Source: Microvelia longipes (Eukaryota > Arthropoda > Insecta > Hemiptera > Veliidae). Taken from it: a DNA stretch of 64,000 bases. Shown here piece after piece: positions 32,341 through 43,465 of this stretch. The first letter of the stretch is position 1. Each line of letters starts with the position of its first letter. The DNA is taken from the NCBI GenBank assembly GCA_018340805.1, contig JACMZG010001914.1:7187367-7251366 (forward strand), given 5' to 3'. Both the position numbers and the translations under genes were made by a program. The notes under the pieces are model-generated. The model searched no databases. It was not told where the DNA came from and saw nothing but the letters and a program-made list of their open reading frames with translations.

Positions 32341-34017
32341 AATAGTTATAGTTACTTTGAAGTAAATTATAGAGCTATTTTGACCCACAACCCTAATAAC
32401 ACCGACCTAAGTCATCACTATGTTTGAGTTTTATTAGATAAATTTTTAAAGGTGATAACTTTAATGATTATTAATCATTTCGGGGGGGGGGGGGTCTAAG
32501 ACAAACTCTGAGCCGAAGTCCCCCCTCAATCTTACCTCAATCTTACCTAGGAGATAATTATCTCCTTACCAAGACTTAAGCCATGAAAACTTCATCGCTT
32601 TCACTACCTCAGGATAATTTTCCGAAATTCTGGTTAAACAGATAAATAAAACTGGGTCCAAGCAAACTTCAACTTCATTAATATTAAAATATACCGTGAC
32701 GTTAAGTTTTAGTGACTTTTTTAAGCGTTTACAGAGTTCTACTATGTAAAAATTATATACAAGTTTCGCCTTGCATAAAAACTTAAAGGATTTAGGAATA
32801 AATTAATTTTTTACATAATTTTTAAATTGTAGTTTTTAAAGTAAATCAAGACTAAAGTTTATTAATTATGAGTTAATAAATAAATAGAGAAATTAAAGGG
32901 TTATATTTGCCGACAGTTGAAGAAGCAATTTGACACTAGCTCTTAGATATTATGAATATCCTACAGCAAGTATAAGGAGTGCTTCACAAATAAAATATTA
33001 AGGCAGTGCAAGATCATTTGAATTGATACCTCTTAAAAGATCTGTAACACTCTTAAGCCTTTTTGGGTTCTATAGGTAGGTTAAAGTAATATATAAACCA
33101 AGTAGGGAAACAAACGCGATTTCTGTCAGACCTGGCATGTAGTTCACATTTTGTCCACCAGGGAGTTGGCTCAAATTTCCCTATGGCCGCGGCCATTTTG
33201 TTTTACCCTAGTAAATGTAAACAAACAATGTACGGTACTCAAAATTTTTCAGTTTAAAACTGTTCTTACAAAAATATTAATAATTTGTGTAAGAAATACA
33301 TTTTGCCACATCCTATAGTGGTTTAAGTCCGAATCTTTAAATACTAGGTTTGTTTAAGTTACTTAAAACGAGCGGCTAATTAAACTTCTTTTTCTTGTGC
33401 ACTTACTTAACTTAGTAGATTTCTACAATGAATCTTGTTTTTTCCCCTTCAAATGTTAATTGTAATTAGTAATTTAACAAATTTAACCTATTTTTTAATG
33501 TAATAAAAGCAATCGTAATTTTAAGGCAATACACTGTCGTCTGCATTTTCTTCAAAATCTTGATAAAAACATGTGGTTTACCTTTACTATAGTTTCTCTT
33601 TTTCTTTAACTAAAATATTATAACAATTATTTAACAGAATTTAATACAAAATCGTTAAATTATCACGTACATATTAAAGTACGAAAACACGATAAAATGT
33701 AAAACTCACCTAATGTTATCAGGGTTGCCAATAAAATTAAATAAAAATACCTAAATCCGAAAAGGTGCATGCGCAGTTATTCTTATTTTAGCTATTTTTT
33801 ATTTTTGAGCCAGCTATCAGCTGATCGGGCAGGTCTGAATTTTTTAAGGAGTTTCCTTACTTGGGTTATATATTACTTCAGGGTAGGCACAAGTCTCAAT
33901 CTTGGGACCAGAGCTGCTCTTCTAATTGTCTGTTGTTCTCGTTTACATTAAGCTCCATGCTGACCTGTAAAGGTTGACTATCAAATTCTTGTTTATACTG
34001 TAGGTATAAAATAAATG
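32341..34017. other. Spacer with a G13 run and possible regulatory words
   Basis: It holds a 13-base G run (32482-32494), a perfect 16-bp palindrome GGAGATAATTATCTCC (32551), the palindrome TGGCCGCGGCCA (33184) beside a YY1-like GCCATTTTG, and an NRF-1-like GCATGCGCAG (33767). No exon is evident. Promoter identity is unproven. Confidence 0.35.
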
Positions 34018-34470
34018 TATTGTCTTGCAAGAAAGAATCCGAAACCGGGATTTTAAATTAATTATCCGTTTCAGATTTAAGTTTTTAAGTCCTCCTAAGT
34101 AGTTTTGAAAAAGTTGTCTGTATGTGTCTGATATCATTTAAGCTTCAGTTTGTTTATGCAAGAAAACATTGGTTCAAAAATCAATTTTTAGATCTAGATG
34201 TAGTATAGAAAAAAATATGACGTAATTATCCATCAATAATGACTAAGCAAAAAATTAGAAAATTCATAAAATGCTAAAATATGTTTGAATCCACTTGAAC
34301 TTCAGCAAGCATATAGTTATATATAAGACAAACAAATGTGCCAAGTTTCATTACTCTATTAACGTTAGTGCAACTTTTATCGAATGACATATATACTTGG
34401 TTTAAAAAATTGTTAAAAATCGACAAAAAGCAAAATAAGATGAAATTGGTACAAGTGTAAGAAATAAGGA
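34018..34470 (+). repeat. Family D repeat, 5' and middle parts
   Basis: GAATCCGAAACCGGG, TCCTCCTAAGTAGTTTTG, TGACGTAATTATCC and ACAAATGTGCCAAGTTTC follow the order of the copy at 4178. The 5S-like half is absent. Confidence 0.65.
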
Positions 34471-34594
34471 CATTCGCCAAAAGGAGAACCTGTAGAATAG
34501 GGGAATACACAGTGAAGTGATACACAGTCATACCTACACGTATATATAGACCGAAAACACGTACACAAGTCATTTAATAAAAACTGAACTTATG

Positions 34595-35040
34595 CTGATA
34601 ATGAAATGAAACTTAGCACTTATGTTAGTCTTATACATAGTCACATGCGTGCTAAATCTCAATCCGACCGCATCAGTTTTTCGCGTTTTATGATTTTTCG
34701 AAATTTTTGCTAAGTCATTATTGCGGGTTAATGACGTCATAAAATTGTCGTCATGTAATTGTCTAACAACTACAGCGCTAGACTAATTTTTGTACCAAAT
34801 TTCAACTCTCTAGCACAAATACACTAGGCACTACGATGATAACAGACACACACACACACACACACACAAATATAGACATTTTTGGAGCACGCTTAAAAAA
34901 AACAAAAAAAAAACATATAGACAAACAACTTTGTGGAAACCACTCAGGAGGCCTTAAAAACGCCTGAAACGGATAATTCCGGTTTAATCCCGGTTTCGGA
35001 TTTTTTTGCGAATACAATAATTTTCCTATTATATTATCCT
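34595..35040 (-). repeat. Family D repeat, 5' and middle parts, reverse
   Basis: Read in reverse: start near GAATACAATAATTTTCC, CCTGAGTGGTTTCC, a (GT)n block (34850-34868), ATCGTAGTGCCTAGTG, TGACGTCA (34732) and GCTAAATCTCAATCCG. The 3' half is missing. It faces the previous copy in inverted orientation. Confidence 0.7.
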
Positions 35041-35883
35041 ATAAGGATAAGTATGGAGAAACCCCGGTATCGAATTTTCAGGGTGTTAACAATACGTTTC
35101 ATTATGCCTACGGTAGTAGGGGAGGAAAAGAAAAAAAAAATTACATATAATGTAGGAGCCCTCTTTTCACGAAAAGATCTTTATCTGAAATAAAAAAATA
35201 TTTAAGGCAACGAACACTTTAATTTGTTCCCTATTTCTGTAATGTAATTACTATCTTGTGGAAATATATTTTTCTTTTCCATTTCTCTCAAGGAAAATGG
35301 CTAAATACTGGTTTATTTTACATTGAATTTCCAGAGTCTCCCTCTGTACTTATTAAAGAGATGAAGAACCAAGCCAGTAATGAAAGATAAATAGTCCGCC
35401 GTATTTCTTTCTCTAAAGTAACTAAACACAAGAGAAAATCCTGCACTTGTATCTTATGCTTACACAAAAGCATTAAAGTATAATTTATTACTCGACAAAA
35501 AAGACAGAACTGTTTACTCTCATATAAAGGGCGGCCCAAAAATCTCATCTTTACACAATGCAATAAATGAAGAATACTTTAAAAAATTGAGCAAAATATT
35601 AGATAGTAATACTTGGTTCCGTACTTGCACATTATTTTGGTTTAATTAATCTAATAAAACTTGGACTGCTGTCTTCATTATCATTTTTCCTAATTGCTGA
35701 TTTATTTAATAATTATACAACATTTTTAAATAAAATAGATCGCTAAAAAACAAATCGCTTATAAATATGTACATATTTACTTGTATGTATGTATATTTAA
35801 TGTATATTTTTACTAAAAATACATAAGTATCACGTACCCTGAAGTTAAGTTACATTCAATACAATACTTTATTATATTGTATG
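35041..35883. other. AT-rich spacer, no gene seen
   Basis: Small frames at 34933 and 35318 have no recognisable domain. Confidence 0.5.
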
Positions 35884-36140
35884 TTAATTACACCGCCTCC
35901 GTGGCCGAGGTCGTTAGAGCGTTACTTAACACTGACCTTTGACACCCACGGAGGTCTAAGGTTCGCATCCCAGGTTACGCTCTCAGTTTATAGAATATTA
36001 TTGTTTAGATAACTTATCGCAAACTTTAGAACACATTTTAAGCGTAACGGTTGCTACTACCACCCGATGTGGTTCCCGCAGGGGTTATCCCTGATGGGCC
36101 ACAAGGCTCTAAACGGGCATTATTATTATTATTATTAAGT
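35884..36140 (+). mobile_element. SINE family B, complete copy
   Basis: Head GCCTCCGTGGCCGAGGTCG at 35895, B box GGTTCGCATCC near 35961, body, then GGTTCCCGCAGGGGTTATCC, TGATGGGCCACAAGG and AAACGGGCA with an (ATT)n tail to 36137. A weak target duplication may be TTAATTACAC before and TTAAGTACAC after. Confidence 0.85.
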
Positions 36141-36145
36141 ACACA

Positions 36146-36495
36146 CATTTTTTCCCTGTATGTATTAATTATAGACATTTTTCCCTAGATGTATTAATTA
36201 TATACATTTTGTCCTTGTGTGTATTAATTATATACATTTTTCCCTGTGTATATTAATTATAAACATTTTTCCCTGTATGTATTAATTATATACATTTTTT
36301 CCCTGTGTATATTAATTACATACATTTTTTCCCTGTGTTTGTTAATTCATTTTTTCCTGTGTATGTTAATTACATACATTTTTTCCCTGTGTGTATTAAT
36401 TATAAACATTTTTTCCCTGTATGTATTAATTATATACATTTTTTCCTTGTGTATATTAATTATATACATTTTTTCCCCTGTGTGTATTAATTTTT
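36146..36495 (+). repeat. 30-bp minisatellite, about 11 copies
   Basis: Unit with ATACATTTTTTCCCTGTG and TATTAATT. Since 30 is a multiple of three, hydrophobic repeat frames stay open at 36246-36554, but they are low-complexity and not credible genes. Confidence 0.92.
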
Positions 36496-36933
36496 CTTTT
36501 AAAAAACTAACGCATAATTATCACAAAAAGTTTATAAGAACCAAAGAATTTTAACTTAGTGCGTATAATGAAGAAAAATTGTAAGGTGGTGGAAGCTGTG
36601 AAAGTCGAGAGTAAGTATCTTATCATGTTTCACTGCTTCACAGCTGCTTTAAATTCACTTCACAGCTCCTAATCTAGAAGTATTTTGTTTAACTTAACCG
36701 GGTCTTTCACTTCTTACCTGGAAAATAGTTTAAACTTAAGACAAAAATTGAGATTTAAGACGGGACTGCATTATAACTTTTTTTTACTCTCGCCTTTTTT
36801 TACTTTTTGAGAAATGTTTTGTAAAGCTAAATCAAGCCTTTTACTTTTTACTTAAAAATTAGGGTTAAAACATTATAGTCAGTTGTAAACTTGATTAAAA
36901 TGAGTGATCGGAGTACTTCAAAAATTTGTTGAC
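36496..36933. other. Spacer, no gene seen
   Basis: AT-rich with short CTTCACAGCT-type repeats near 36590-36670. Confidence 0.5.
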
Positions 36934-37334
36934 TACAGTCTATCGTTTAGTTTAAAAATCCCCAAGGTCATAAGTATTTTGGGGATTTACCAATCAGAGA
37001 AGCCGCTGCCAACCTCTCACTTAAAAAGATAAAAAAATCCCTACCACCATAACCGCTATAGGTAAAAACCTTCTTCCTGGCAGTCGTTAACTTCGTGGTT
37101 CATCTTTTGATTGCATCGTTTTTAAAACTACTTTAAAATTAATCTTAAAATGATATTTAAAATAAAACTACACAAAAAAATGTAAAAACACATCGCCAAG
37201 AAAATACGGCTAAAATAACTTGATTTGATGACATAGTTTTTTCCCGCTCCCTTCTTGAAGGGATTTTTTTTTCTTAAGAATCAGTGGTGTCTAAACTGAC
37301 CTGTCAAGATTTTTAAACTAAACGATAGACTGTA
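36934..37334. mobile_element. Mariner-like MITE, 397 bp
   Basis: Perfect 25-bp terminal inverted repeats starting CAGTCTATCGTTTAGTTT (36936 and its complement ending at 37332), flanked by TA on both sides (36934-36935 and 37333-37334). No coding capacity. The TA target and CAGT start fit a Tc1/mariner-mobilised non-autonomous element. Confidence 0.85.
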
Positions 37335-37479
37335 AAGAGTAAAATAAGGCTTTACAACATTTTCCCAAAATTAAACTCCTTCTCTTTTGTTCCGGTTGCA
37401 TTCAGCCAGTGATGCAAAAATATTTGGAACGGAGGTTATTGTTAATTTAGGGTATATAATTAATTTTTATTACTTTCGC
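37335..37479. other. Short spacer, nothing seen
   Basis: No feature recognised. Confidence 0.5.
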
Positions 37480-37830
37480 TCAACTACTACCGGACTTATA
37501 AGGAAAAGTATTGTTTTCACCCTACAATTCCGAAACGGGAATTTTACCGGAAAATGCTGTTTCAGGCATTTTCATGACGACATGAGTGGTTTTCATTATG
37601 CTGTCTGTCTTTGTTTGTGTCCGTCTATGATTATCCTACACTCCCTAAACAATACAAACACTCGCTGTGTTATTGCTAGAAAATTGAAACTTGGCACAAA
37701 AATCAAACCTTAGACTAGTTGTGTTGCCCGGAGGAAGATATTTTTCTGATTACGATAACCTTTTGCTGAGTCATCAAAAATTTAATAAAATTGGCTAAAA
37801 CTCGAAAATTTTACCGATAGAGTTAGTAAT
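37480..37830 (+). repeat. Family D repeat, 5' part
   Basis: TTCCGAAACGGGAATTTTAC, GACATGAGTGGTTTTC, AAACTTGGCACAAAAATC and TTTTGCTGAGTCATC place it in the 5' half of D. The last motif is shared with family C at 48940. Confidence 0.65.
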
Positions 37831-38412
37831 AAAACAATAATCCTTATTAATTGAACAATCCTTGATTGAACATTTTTTAATGTTCTTTGACGTTCAACAT
37901 ATTGTCAGATATCAAAACTTTAACAAATAAATACTGGGTATTGTATACCTGTACATCTTTTTGTTTGTTAGTTAATGACGAACATGCATATATTAAACGA
38001 AATCAAAGGTGAACAACAAGCACTTGAAAATGTATCACGAATAGTTTATTTGAGCGGTTTGGCACACGAAAACTGTGAAGCGGTTTGGCAATAGATTAAA
38101 GCAGCTAGGAGTCTGCAAATAATGGGTACGTTAAGCAACAAATGGAACCCATGAATAGTTGTAAATAAATCCCCTGTGGTGCGATACCAGTCCTGCCTGG
38201 AATAGCATACCCCAACAACAACAGTATACTTTAAAAATTAATTAAAATTAATTGGAACACTTTAAAAAAATTGCAAGTGCTATCATTCATTAAATGTAGT
38301 ATACTTTAAATAAAAATATATTTGAAAAACATGCATCTTCTTGATTAATGAGAGTTGAGTTAAATCTATCTAATTTTAAATAAATTTTCTTTTTTAAGAA
38401 GTCTTACTACTA
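37831..38412. other. AT-rich spacer, nothing seen
   Basis: No feature recognised. Confidence 0.5.
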
Positions 38413-38488
38413 AATATATATATATATATATATATAATATATATATATATAATATATATATATATATAATATATATATATATATATAG
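38413..38488. repeat. (TA)n microsatellite
   Basis: TA repeat with regular AATAT interruptions. Confidence 0.95.
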
Positions 38489-39218
38489 AGCTAAAATATG
38501 TTTCATACTTTGGAGACATTCTGTTCCATTACTTTAAGAAAAACAATCAGAAATGTATAAACAAATTCGAAATATATTCAAAAAAGGATAAAGGGGGTCA
38601 AATTACGACAGACAAAGCAACAGTGCTAAGGGCCAACAACTCGGCCCTTTTGGCTCTCAGCCCATTAAGGAATTCTTTTATCTGAATGACCCATACGAGA
38701 GGGTTATGTCAAGAACCCATTGTTTTTAACCCGCTGGAAATTCCATTTGTATAATACCTCTTGTTTCACGCGAGTAAATAGGGTATTATATATATGTATA
38801 ATGCACATAGTATAAGCCTATAATATATTATATATTTGTACATACTTATAATATATGGAAGTACATAAATAGGTTTACTTAAAAGGTTAAGTCAAAGGAC
38901 ATTATTTTTCACTCCTTAATCAGAAACTTTTATTTATGTATTTGCTCCATTATTTTATTTCATATAATTAATACATCGGGTATATGGTACCTTTAAATTT
39001 CGTCTCGCTACATTAGCAAAAATTAAACCCTTCTCGTCTATCAAAATATTTGTCTTAGTTTATAATAAAATGTATCAAGTCATGCACTGATGGGAGTATT
39101 CTATTATATTATTTTTACCTATTTGATAAATTTTATTTGACCTTAAGCCAATTTATATTATTTATTCATTATATAATTATTAGTACAAAAAACTTTATAG
39201 GGACCTCTATTTTAAATA
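38489..39218. other. Spacer with a small D-end fragment
   Basis: 38580-38780 is GC-richer without identity. ACATCGGGTATATGGTACC near 38971 resembles the inverted end of family D. No gene. Confidence 0.4.
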
Positions 39219-39662
39219 TTCAAGCTTTTGAGAAGGAATAGGTCCTAATTAATAAAAAAAAAACTAATTTTCCGAGCTTTCGATATAATTTATCTTTTTC
39301 AAGGCTTAACATATTAAAAATAACAAAAACAGTTACCTGGTTACTAACAAATAGATGCTTGGACAACAACTGAAAAAGATAAAATTATATCGAAAGCTCG
39401 GCAAAATTAGTTTTTTTTTATTAAAGGACCTATTCCTCCTCAAAAGCTTGAATATTTCTTAAGCTAGGGCTACATTAATCTTATGTGCAGCAAGGGATGA
39501 TGAGTTGTTGTCCAAACATCTATTTGTTAGTAACCATAGATGTTTGTTTTTGTTATTATTAATATGTTAAGCCTTGAAAAAAGATAAAATTATATCGAAA
39601 GCTCGGCAAAAATTAGTTTTTTTTTATTAATTAGTACCTTTACTACTCAAAAGCTTGAATAT
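39219..39662. repeat. Nested inverted and direct repeats
   Basis: A block with ATTCAAGCTTTTGAG and CCGAGCTTTCGATATAAT (39219-39310) recurs inverted at 39371-39462 and again, in that second orientation, at 39583-39660. Between them AACAAATAGATGC...ACAACAACT (39345-39372) has its inverse at 39503-39530. The result is two overlapping foldbacks. Confidence 0.8.
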
Positions 39663-40139
39663 AATTATTAGTAAGTAAGATTTTTATTTATTTGTAAAGG
39701 TAGTAATTTCGAACAACGTCTTCAAAGATTAGGCTGATGTGCAGCCTAATCTTTGAACCTAAACTTTCAGCAAGATGAAAGTATTGCTCTCTCATGATAG
39801 GCTTACTTCTTATTCTTAATTTCCTTATGCCTCCATAAATGCATTTTGTGATTACTCTTTTAGTCTTTTATACTCTATGTTCAATTATAATTTGTTATTT
39901 ATAAGAGTAAGCAGTTGCACCAGATTACAGTTTTTGTTTTATAATTTAAATTCTTTGCATTAACATCCTGTTCTTCTATATATTCTCAATATAATTTGGC
40001 CAATAATTTTGTTTTATTCCATGTCATTTTCAACGTAGAGATTAAATGGTTTCTTTTCCATTTGTTATTAATTTACAGATTGTTCCTAACCTAGCTTTAG
40101 TAGCATCTGAGGCAACTGCAAACTAAGAGGATATTTCAT
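39663..40139. other. AT-rich spacer, nothing seen
   Basis: AGATTAGGCTGATGTGCAGC / CTAATCT (near 39727) is a small hairpin. Otherwise nothing recognised. Confidence 0.45.
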
Positions 40140-40421
40140 TTTATTTTATTTTTTATGTTAAGTTTTTACTTTAATTTCTTAATATTTAAGTAGATTAAAA
40201 TAAAATAAAAATAAAATGCCGTTTTCGGCCCATCAGGGTATTCACCCTGCGGGAACCACCTCTGGTGGGTTGCATCTACTACATTCTAAGAATTAATTAA
40301 AGTTGGCGAAATCTTTTTAATACAAATACTATTCATAAAATCTTAGAGCATAACCCGGGCTGCGAACCCCGGACCTCCGGTGCCGAAATAGAACGCCTTT
40401 ACGATCACACCCACGGAGGCA
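40140..40421 (-). mobile_element. SINE family A, full-length copy
   Basis: On the minus strand: head GCCTCCGTGGGTGTGATCG from 40420, B-box-like GGGGTTCGCAGCC, AAGATTTCGCCAACTTTAAT, GGTTCCCGCAGGGTGAATAC, then an end with (TTTTA)n tail across 40140-40215. It abuts the truncated 5' edge of the PLE. Confidence 0.85.
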
Positions 40422-40441
40422 GACTATTTAATTTTTGATTA

Positions 40442-40879
40442 AATAGATTTCACTCATTAGATTTCACTCAATCTCTGCAAAATATTATCATTCCTCAGCA
40501 AGCTAGTCTTGTATCTTTTGACATAGTTAATCTTTTTACTAACGTACCTTCAGCAACGAGCCTTTTTCTGATGACTAGGGTTTTACATAGATCATCTTCT
40601 GACAAAGCCCTCATCCAAGAGTTTATTGAGCTTTTAGAGCTGTGTTTTAGCCAAAATTACTTCTGTTTTAACAATGAGCTTTATTCGGGTGGTACGGGTT
40701 TGGCTATGGGTGCGCCGTTATCAGGCCTTGCTGCTGATGTATTTATGCATTATTTTTATTCCAATTTTGTGACCCATAAAGATAACATATATCGCAAATA
40801 CATTTTAACATGGAGGCGGTACGTAGACGACATTTTTATCATCTGGACTGGTAGCTTACCTGATTTTACAACTTTTTAG
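40442..40879 (+). pseudogene. PLE reverse transcriptase, partial
   Basis: This frame carries reverse-transcriptase motifs of Penelope-like elements. SFDIVNLFTNVP at 40517-40552 is motif A, GGTGLAMGAPLSG near 40688-40728 is the template-grip region, and RRYVDDIFIIW near 40813-40847 has the catalytic YVDD. The fingers and earlier RT motifs are missing because the element is truncated (stop at 40436). The frame ends at 40877-40879 in a T-rich run, while the homologous continuation (LDYLNSCYKSIKF) is in frame 1. A single-base indel near 40864-40876 thus separates it from the endonuclease part. The product copied RNA into DNA in the element's own cycle and is now inactive. Confidence 0.88.
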
Positions 40880-41828
40880 ACTATCTTAACAGCTGCTATA
40901 AGTCTATTAAATTCACCTGTGAAGTAGAAGTTAATAACAGCCTTAACTTTCTGGACCTTACTGTGAGCAGAGCTAATGATACTCTTAAATATAAAGTTTA
41001 TCGTAAACCTACTGCTACTGACACCGTTATCAACGCTCATTCACGTCATCCATGGAGCCATAAAATGGCGGCTTTTAATTCAATGGTACACCGGCTCATA
41101 CATTACCCCCTTGATGAAGATGCCTATAATATTGAGTTGTCAACTATAAAATATATAGCAACTAAAAATGGATACAACGTATCTATGATTGACAAACTCA
41201 TAAACAAGAAAACAAGGAAAATGGTGCTTCATAATATGGGTGTTAATATAAGTCATACGCGCGACGACAAGGTTTGGTGTTCTGTCCCCTATATGGGTGA
41301 CATCTCTAATAAAGTCGCTACTATCCTCCAGAGGAATAATTATAAAGTTAGTTTCAGCGTCCCCACCACCTTACGAACGCATCTTTCTCGTGTGAAGGAC
41401 CCTATAAAATTTGAGGTTAGTTGTGGTGTTTATGTCATGCAGTGTGGAACTTGTGAGGCTCAATATATTGGCCAAACTGGCAGGAATATCCGCACTAGGG
41501 CGGCCGAGCATGTACGGGAATCGACAGAAAAAACAGAAAATCCCAGCAAGTTTTACCAACACATTGAGCGTATGGGTCATAAGGATATAGATCATAAGGT
41601 TGGGATACTTCATAAAATAAGTAAAGGGCCTCGAATGGATTCGCTGGAAAAATTTGAAATAGCGCGTAGCCAGAAAGCCTTTGGTGATAATAATCTGAAC
41701 GAGAGATGCGCCTGCTCAGTATTGTTAAGGGAACTAATCAGGAACTGCTCCCCACCCCAGTCGGATAAGGTTAGTCTGCATTCAGTCTCAAATGTTATAA
41801 CTACTAGACTCAAAAAGAAAAAATAATT
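40864..41828 (+). pseudogene. PLE RT thumb plus GIY-YIG endonuclease
   Basis: The frame opens after the TGA at 40861. The first part (NFLDLTV, KVYRKPTATDTVINAHSRHP) is the RT C-terminal region typical of PLEs. The GIY-YIG nuclease core follows: GVYVMQCGTC near 41423-41452 with the CxxC seen in PLE nucleases, AQYIGQTGRN near 41459-41488, an RTRAAEHVRE helix, and DSLEKFEIARSQKAFGDNNL near the end with the conserved Glu. The C-terminus is basic (RLKKKK) and stops at 41824-41826. The endonuclease makes the target nick that primes insertion. This part looks complete, but the whole element is 5'-truncated and frame-broken. Confidence 0.9.
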
Positions 41829-41980
41829 TCTTCTCACCGGTAATTTTTTACTTCATTTCTTTTTAACTTTTTTTTAACTTTTTGATTGACCATATTTTAT
41901 GTTTTAATTCTTGTTTCTTATATTATTGTATTTATTGTGTGGTTATTGTATTTTTATTTATTTGATCGTCCTCTTGTTTG

Positions 41981-42027
41981 TAGGTACTGAGGATGACCTT
42001 TATTTGGTTGAAAGCCGGTTTTACTAT
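41981..42027 (+). ncRNA. Hammerhead ribozyme motif downstream of the PLE ORF
   Basis: CTGAGGA (41987-41993; the hammerhead core allows any base at the fifth position), stem II ACC/GGT, GAAA (42010-42013), then GCCGG and UUUU, a near-palindromic stem III without room for a loop, and UAC pairing with GUA upstream for stem I. This arrangement is known from PLEs, whose hammerheads usually act as dimers. It links the ribozyme to the protein-coding element in the same copy. Confidence 0.7.
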
Positions 42028-42164
42028 CATTATATGCTTAAAACTACATTTGTGGATAGACCTTTATTTGAATCCTTAGACTATTTAAGTAGATTAGTTG
42101 TCATTTAAGTTGAACATGATGTACTTTGTAAATTCTACATTCTTGTTGAAATGCATTTAGTATT

Positions 42165-42345
42165 TAATAAATGGAGCATACTGTTGCAATTGCTCAAAAA
42201 CAAAAAAAACCACACACATACAGACAGACAATTTAGCGACAACCACTCAAGAAGCTCTAAAATCCTCTGAAACGAATAATTTCGGTTTCGCATTTTTCGC
42301 AAACACAATACTTTTACTATACTTACACCTACAGTATAAATGAGA
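42165..42345 (-). repeat. Family D repeat, 5' part, reverse
   Basis: Reverse reading gives GAAACCGAAATTATTCG, CTTGAGTGGTTGTC and a short GT block. Confidence 0.6.
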
Positions 42346-43303
42346 AAAATTAAAAAGTCCAATTAAAAAACAGAAAGAACTAAATTAGAATAAACTATGT
42401 AATAATAAATGAAACGATTTTTTCAAAATCAAGCAAACAACAGTAGAAAAACTTTAATGAACACGTTCATACGGTACTAATAAGTCTAATGAGCGGAAAT
42501 GTACCGTAAAATTTATGGTTAATTTAAATTTTAATGTTCATTATAAGAAAAAGGAATGACTGTCAGTAAGTGCGTTATTTTCTTTAAAGGGCCCTATTCC
42601 TTTTTTATTTTTTTTGCTCTTGGTCCCAGTCTAAATATTTGAAAAGCACCCTTTTATCACCACTCGCCAATGACTAATACTAAAATAGACTTAATTTATA
42701 GGTAGAGGAAAGGGCTTTAGAAAACGCTAAACCTTTATAAATAAAAGTTAACATTTTATGCACTGTAAATTTCAACATTTGAAAATTTAAAAGAGATAAA
42801 AAGAAAAGCTTATTTACATGATAATAGTGTTTGGAAAAGAATAGTAGCAAAACAGCTAGAGCCAAGCGGCATCTATATGCAGTAGCTAGAGTGCTGTATG
42901 CAAAGCTAGACTAAAAGGAAATCCAGTTTAAATTATGTAATAGGAAAATGCGTGTGTCGTTCTCCTATCTCTTTTTTTCAATTTTCTTTTCTAAGTGAAT
43001 TTCCAATTTTAAAAAGCTACAAGGAAAATGTATTAGATTAAAAGATAGAATCCGTGGTATATACAATTATGCTTGTTGTGTAAAAAATTTTATTAACCCT
43101 TGAGCCTCCAGAATAATTTTTCTTTTCCGGCTCGGTTTTGAAAGATTTTTTGTTTAAGCCTTTTTTAGAAGGCCTATATTTACATAGTAAAACATGGATC
43201 CAATTTAAAATTTGCAACATTTTCATATTAGCATATTTTGATTTTTACGTGGTCTGGGTATGCTATTTGATACTACCGAGTTTTCCATAACATTAATTGT
43301 TGA
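42346..43303. other. AT-rich spacer, no gene seen
   Basis: No recognisable coding frame or repeat. Confidence 0.5.
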
Positions 43304-43465
43304 CGAAATATAATTGTGTGAGAGCAACCTTGTAATTGGATAAAAAAATACTGTGCTACAATTGGCAACAATTATTTTTAGACACCTATAATGAGGAATA
43401 TCGATTAATGGTCGAATGATTCAACATTTTGCTTGAATGAAGGAATGAGGATTATTTTCCTTATT
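43304..43465 (+). repeat. Family G repeat, copy 1
   Basis: Shares ATATAATTGTGTGAGAGCAA, CGATTAATGG, CATTTTGCTTGA and GAAGGAATGAG with 45103-45265 at roughly 75-80% identity by eye. Unclassified. Confidence 0.65.

Larger units (their letters stand above)
40425..42110 (+). mobile_element. Penelope-like element (PLE), 5'-truncated
   Basis: Carries the 3' part of a reverse transcriptase, a linker and a GIY-YIG endonuclease, then a T-rich 3' region with a hammerhead ribozyme motif (41987) and a PLE terminal sequence. The 5' end is cut next to a SINE. One frame break lies near 40864-40876. Confidence 0.9.

Noticed and set aside
36246..36554. Hydrophobic 102-residue frame resembling a membrane protein
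   Set aside because: Product of the 30-bp minisatellite, whose length is a multiple of three.
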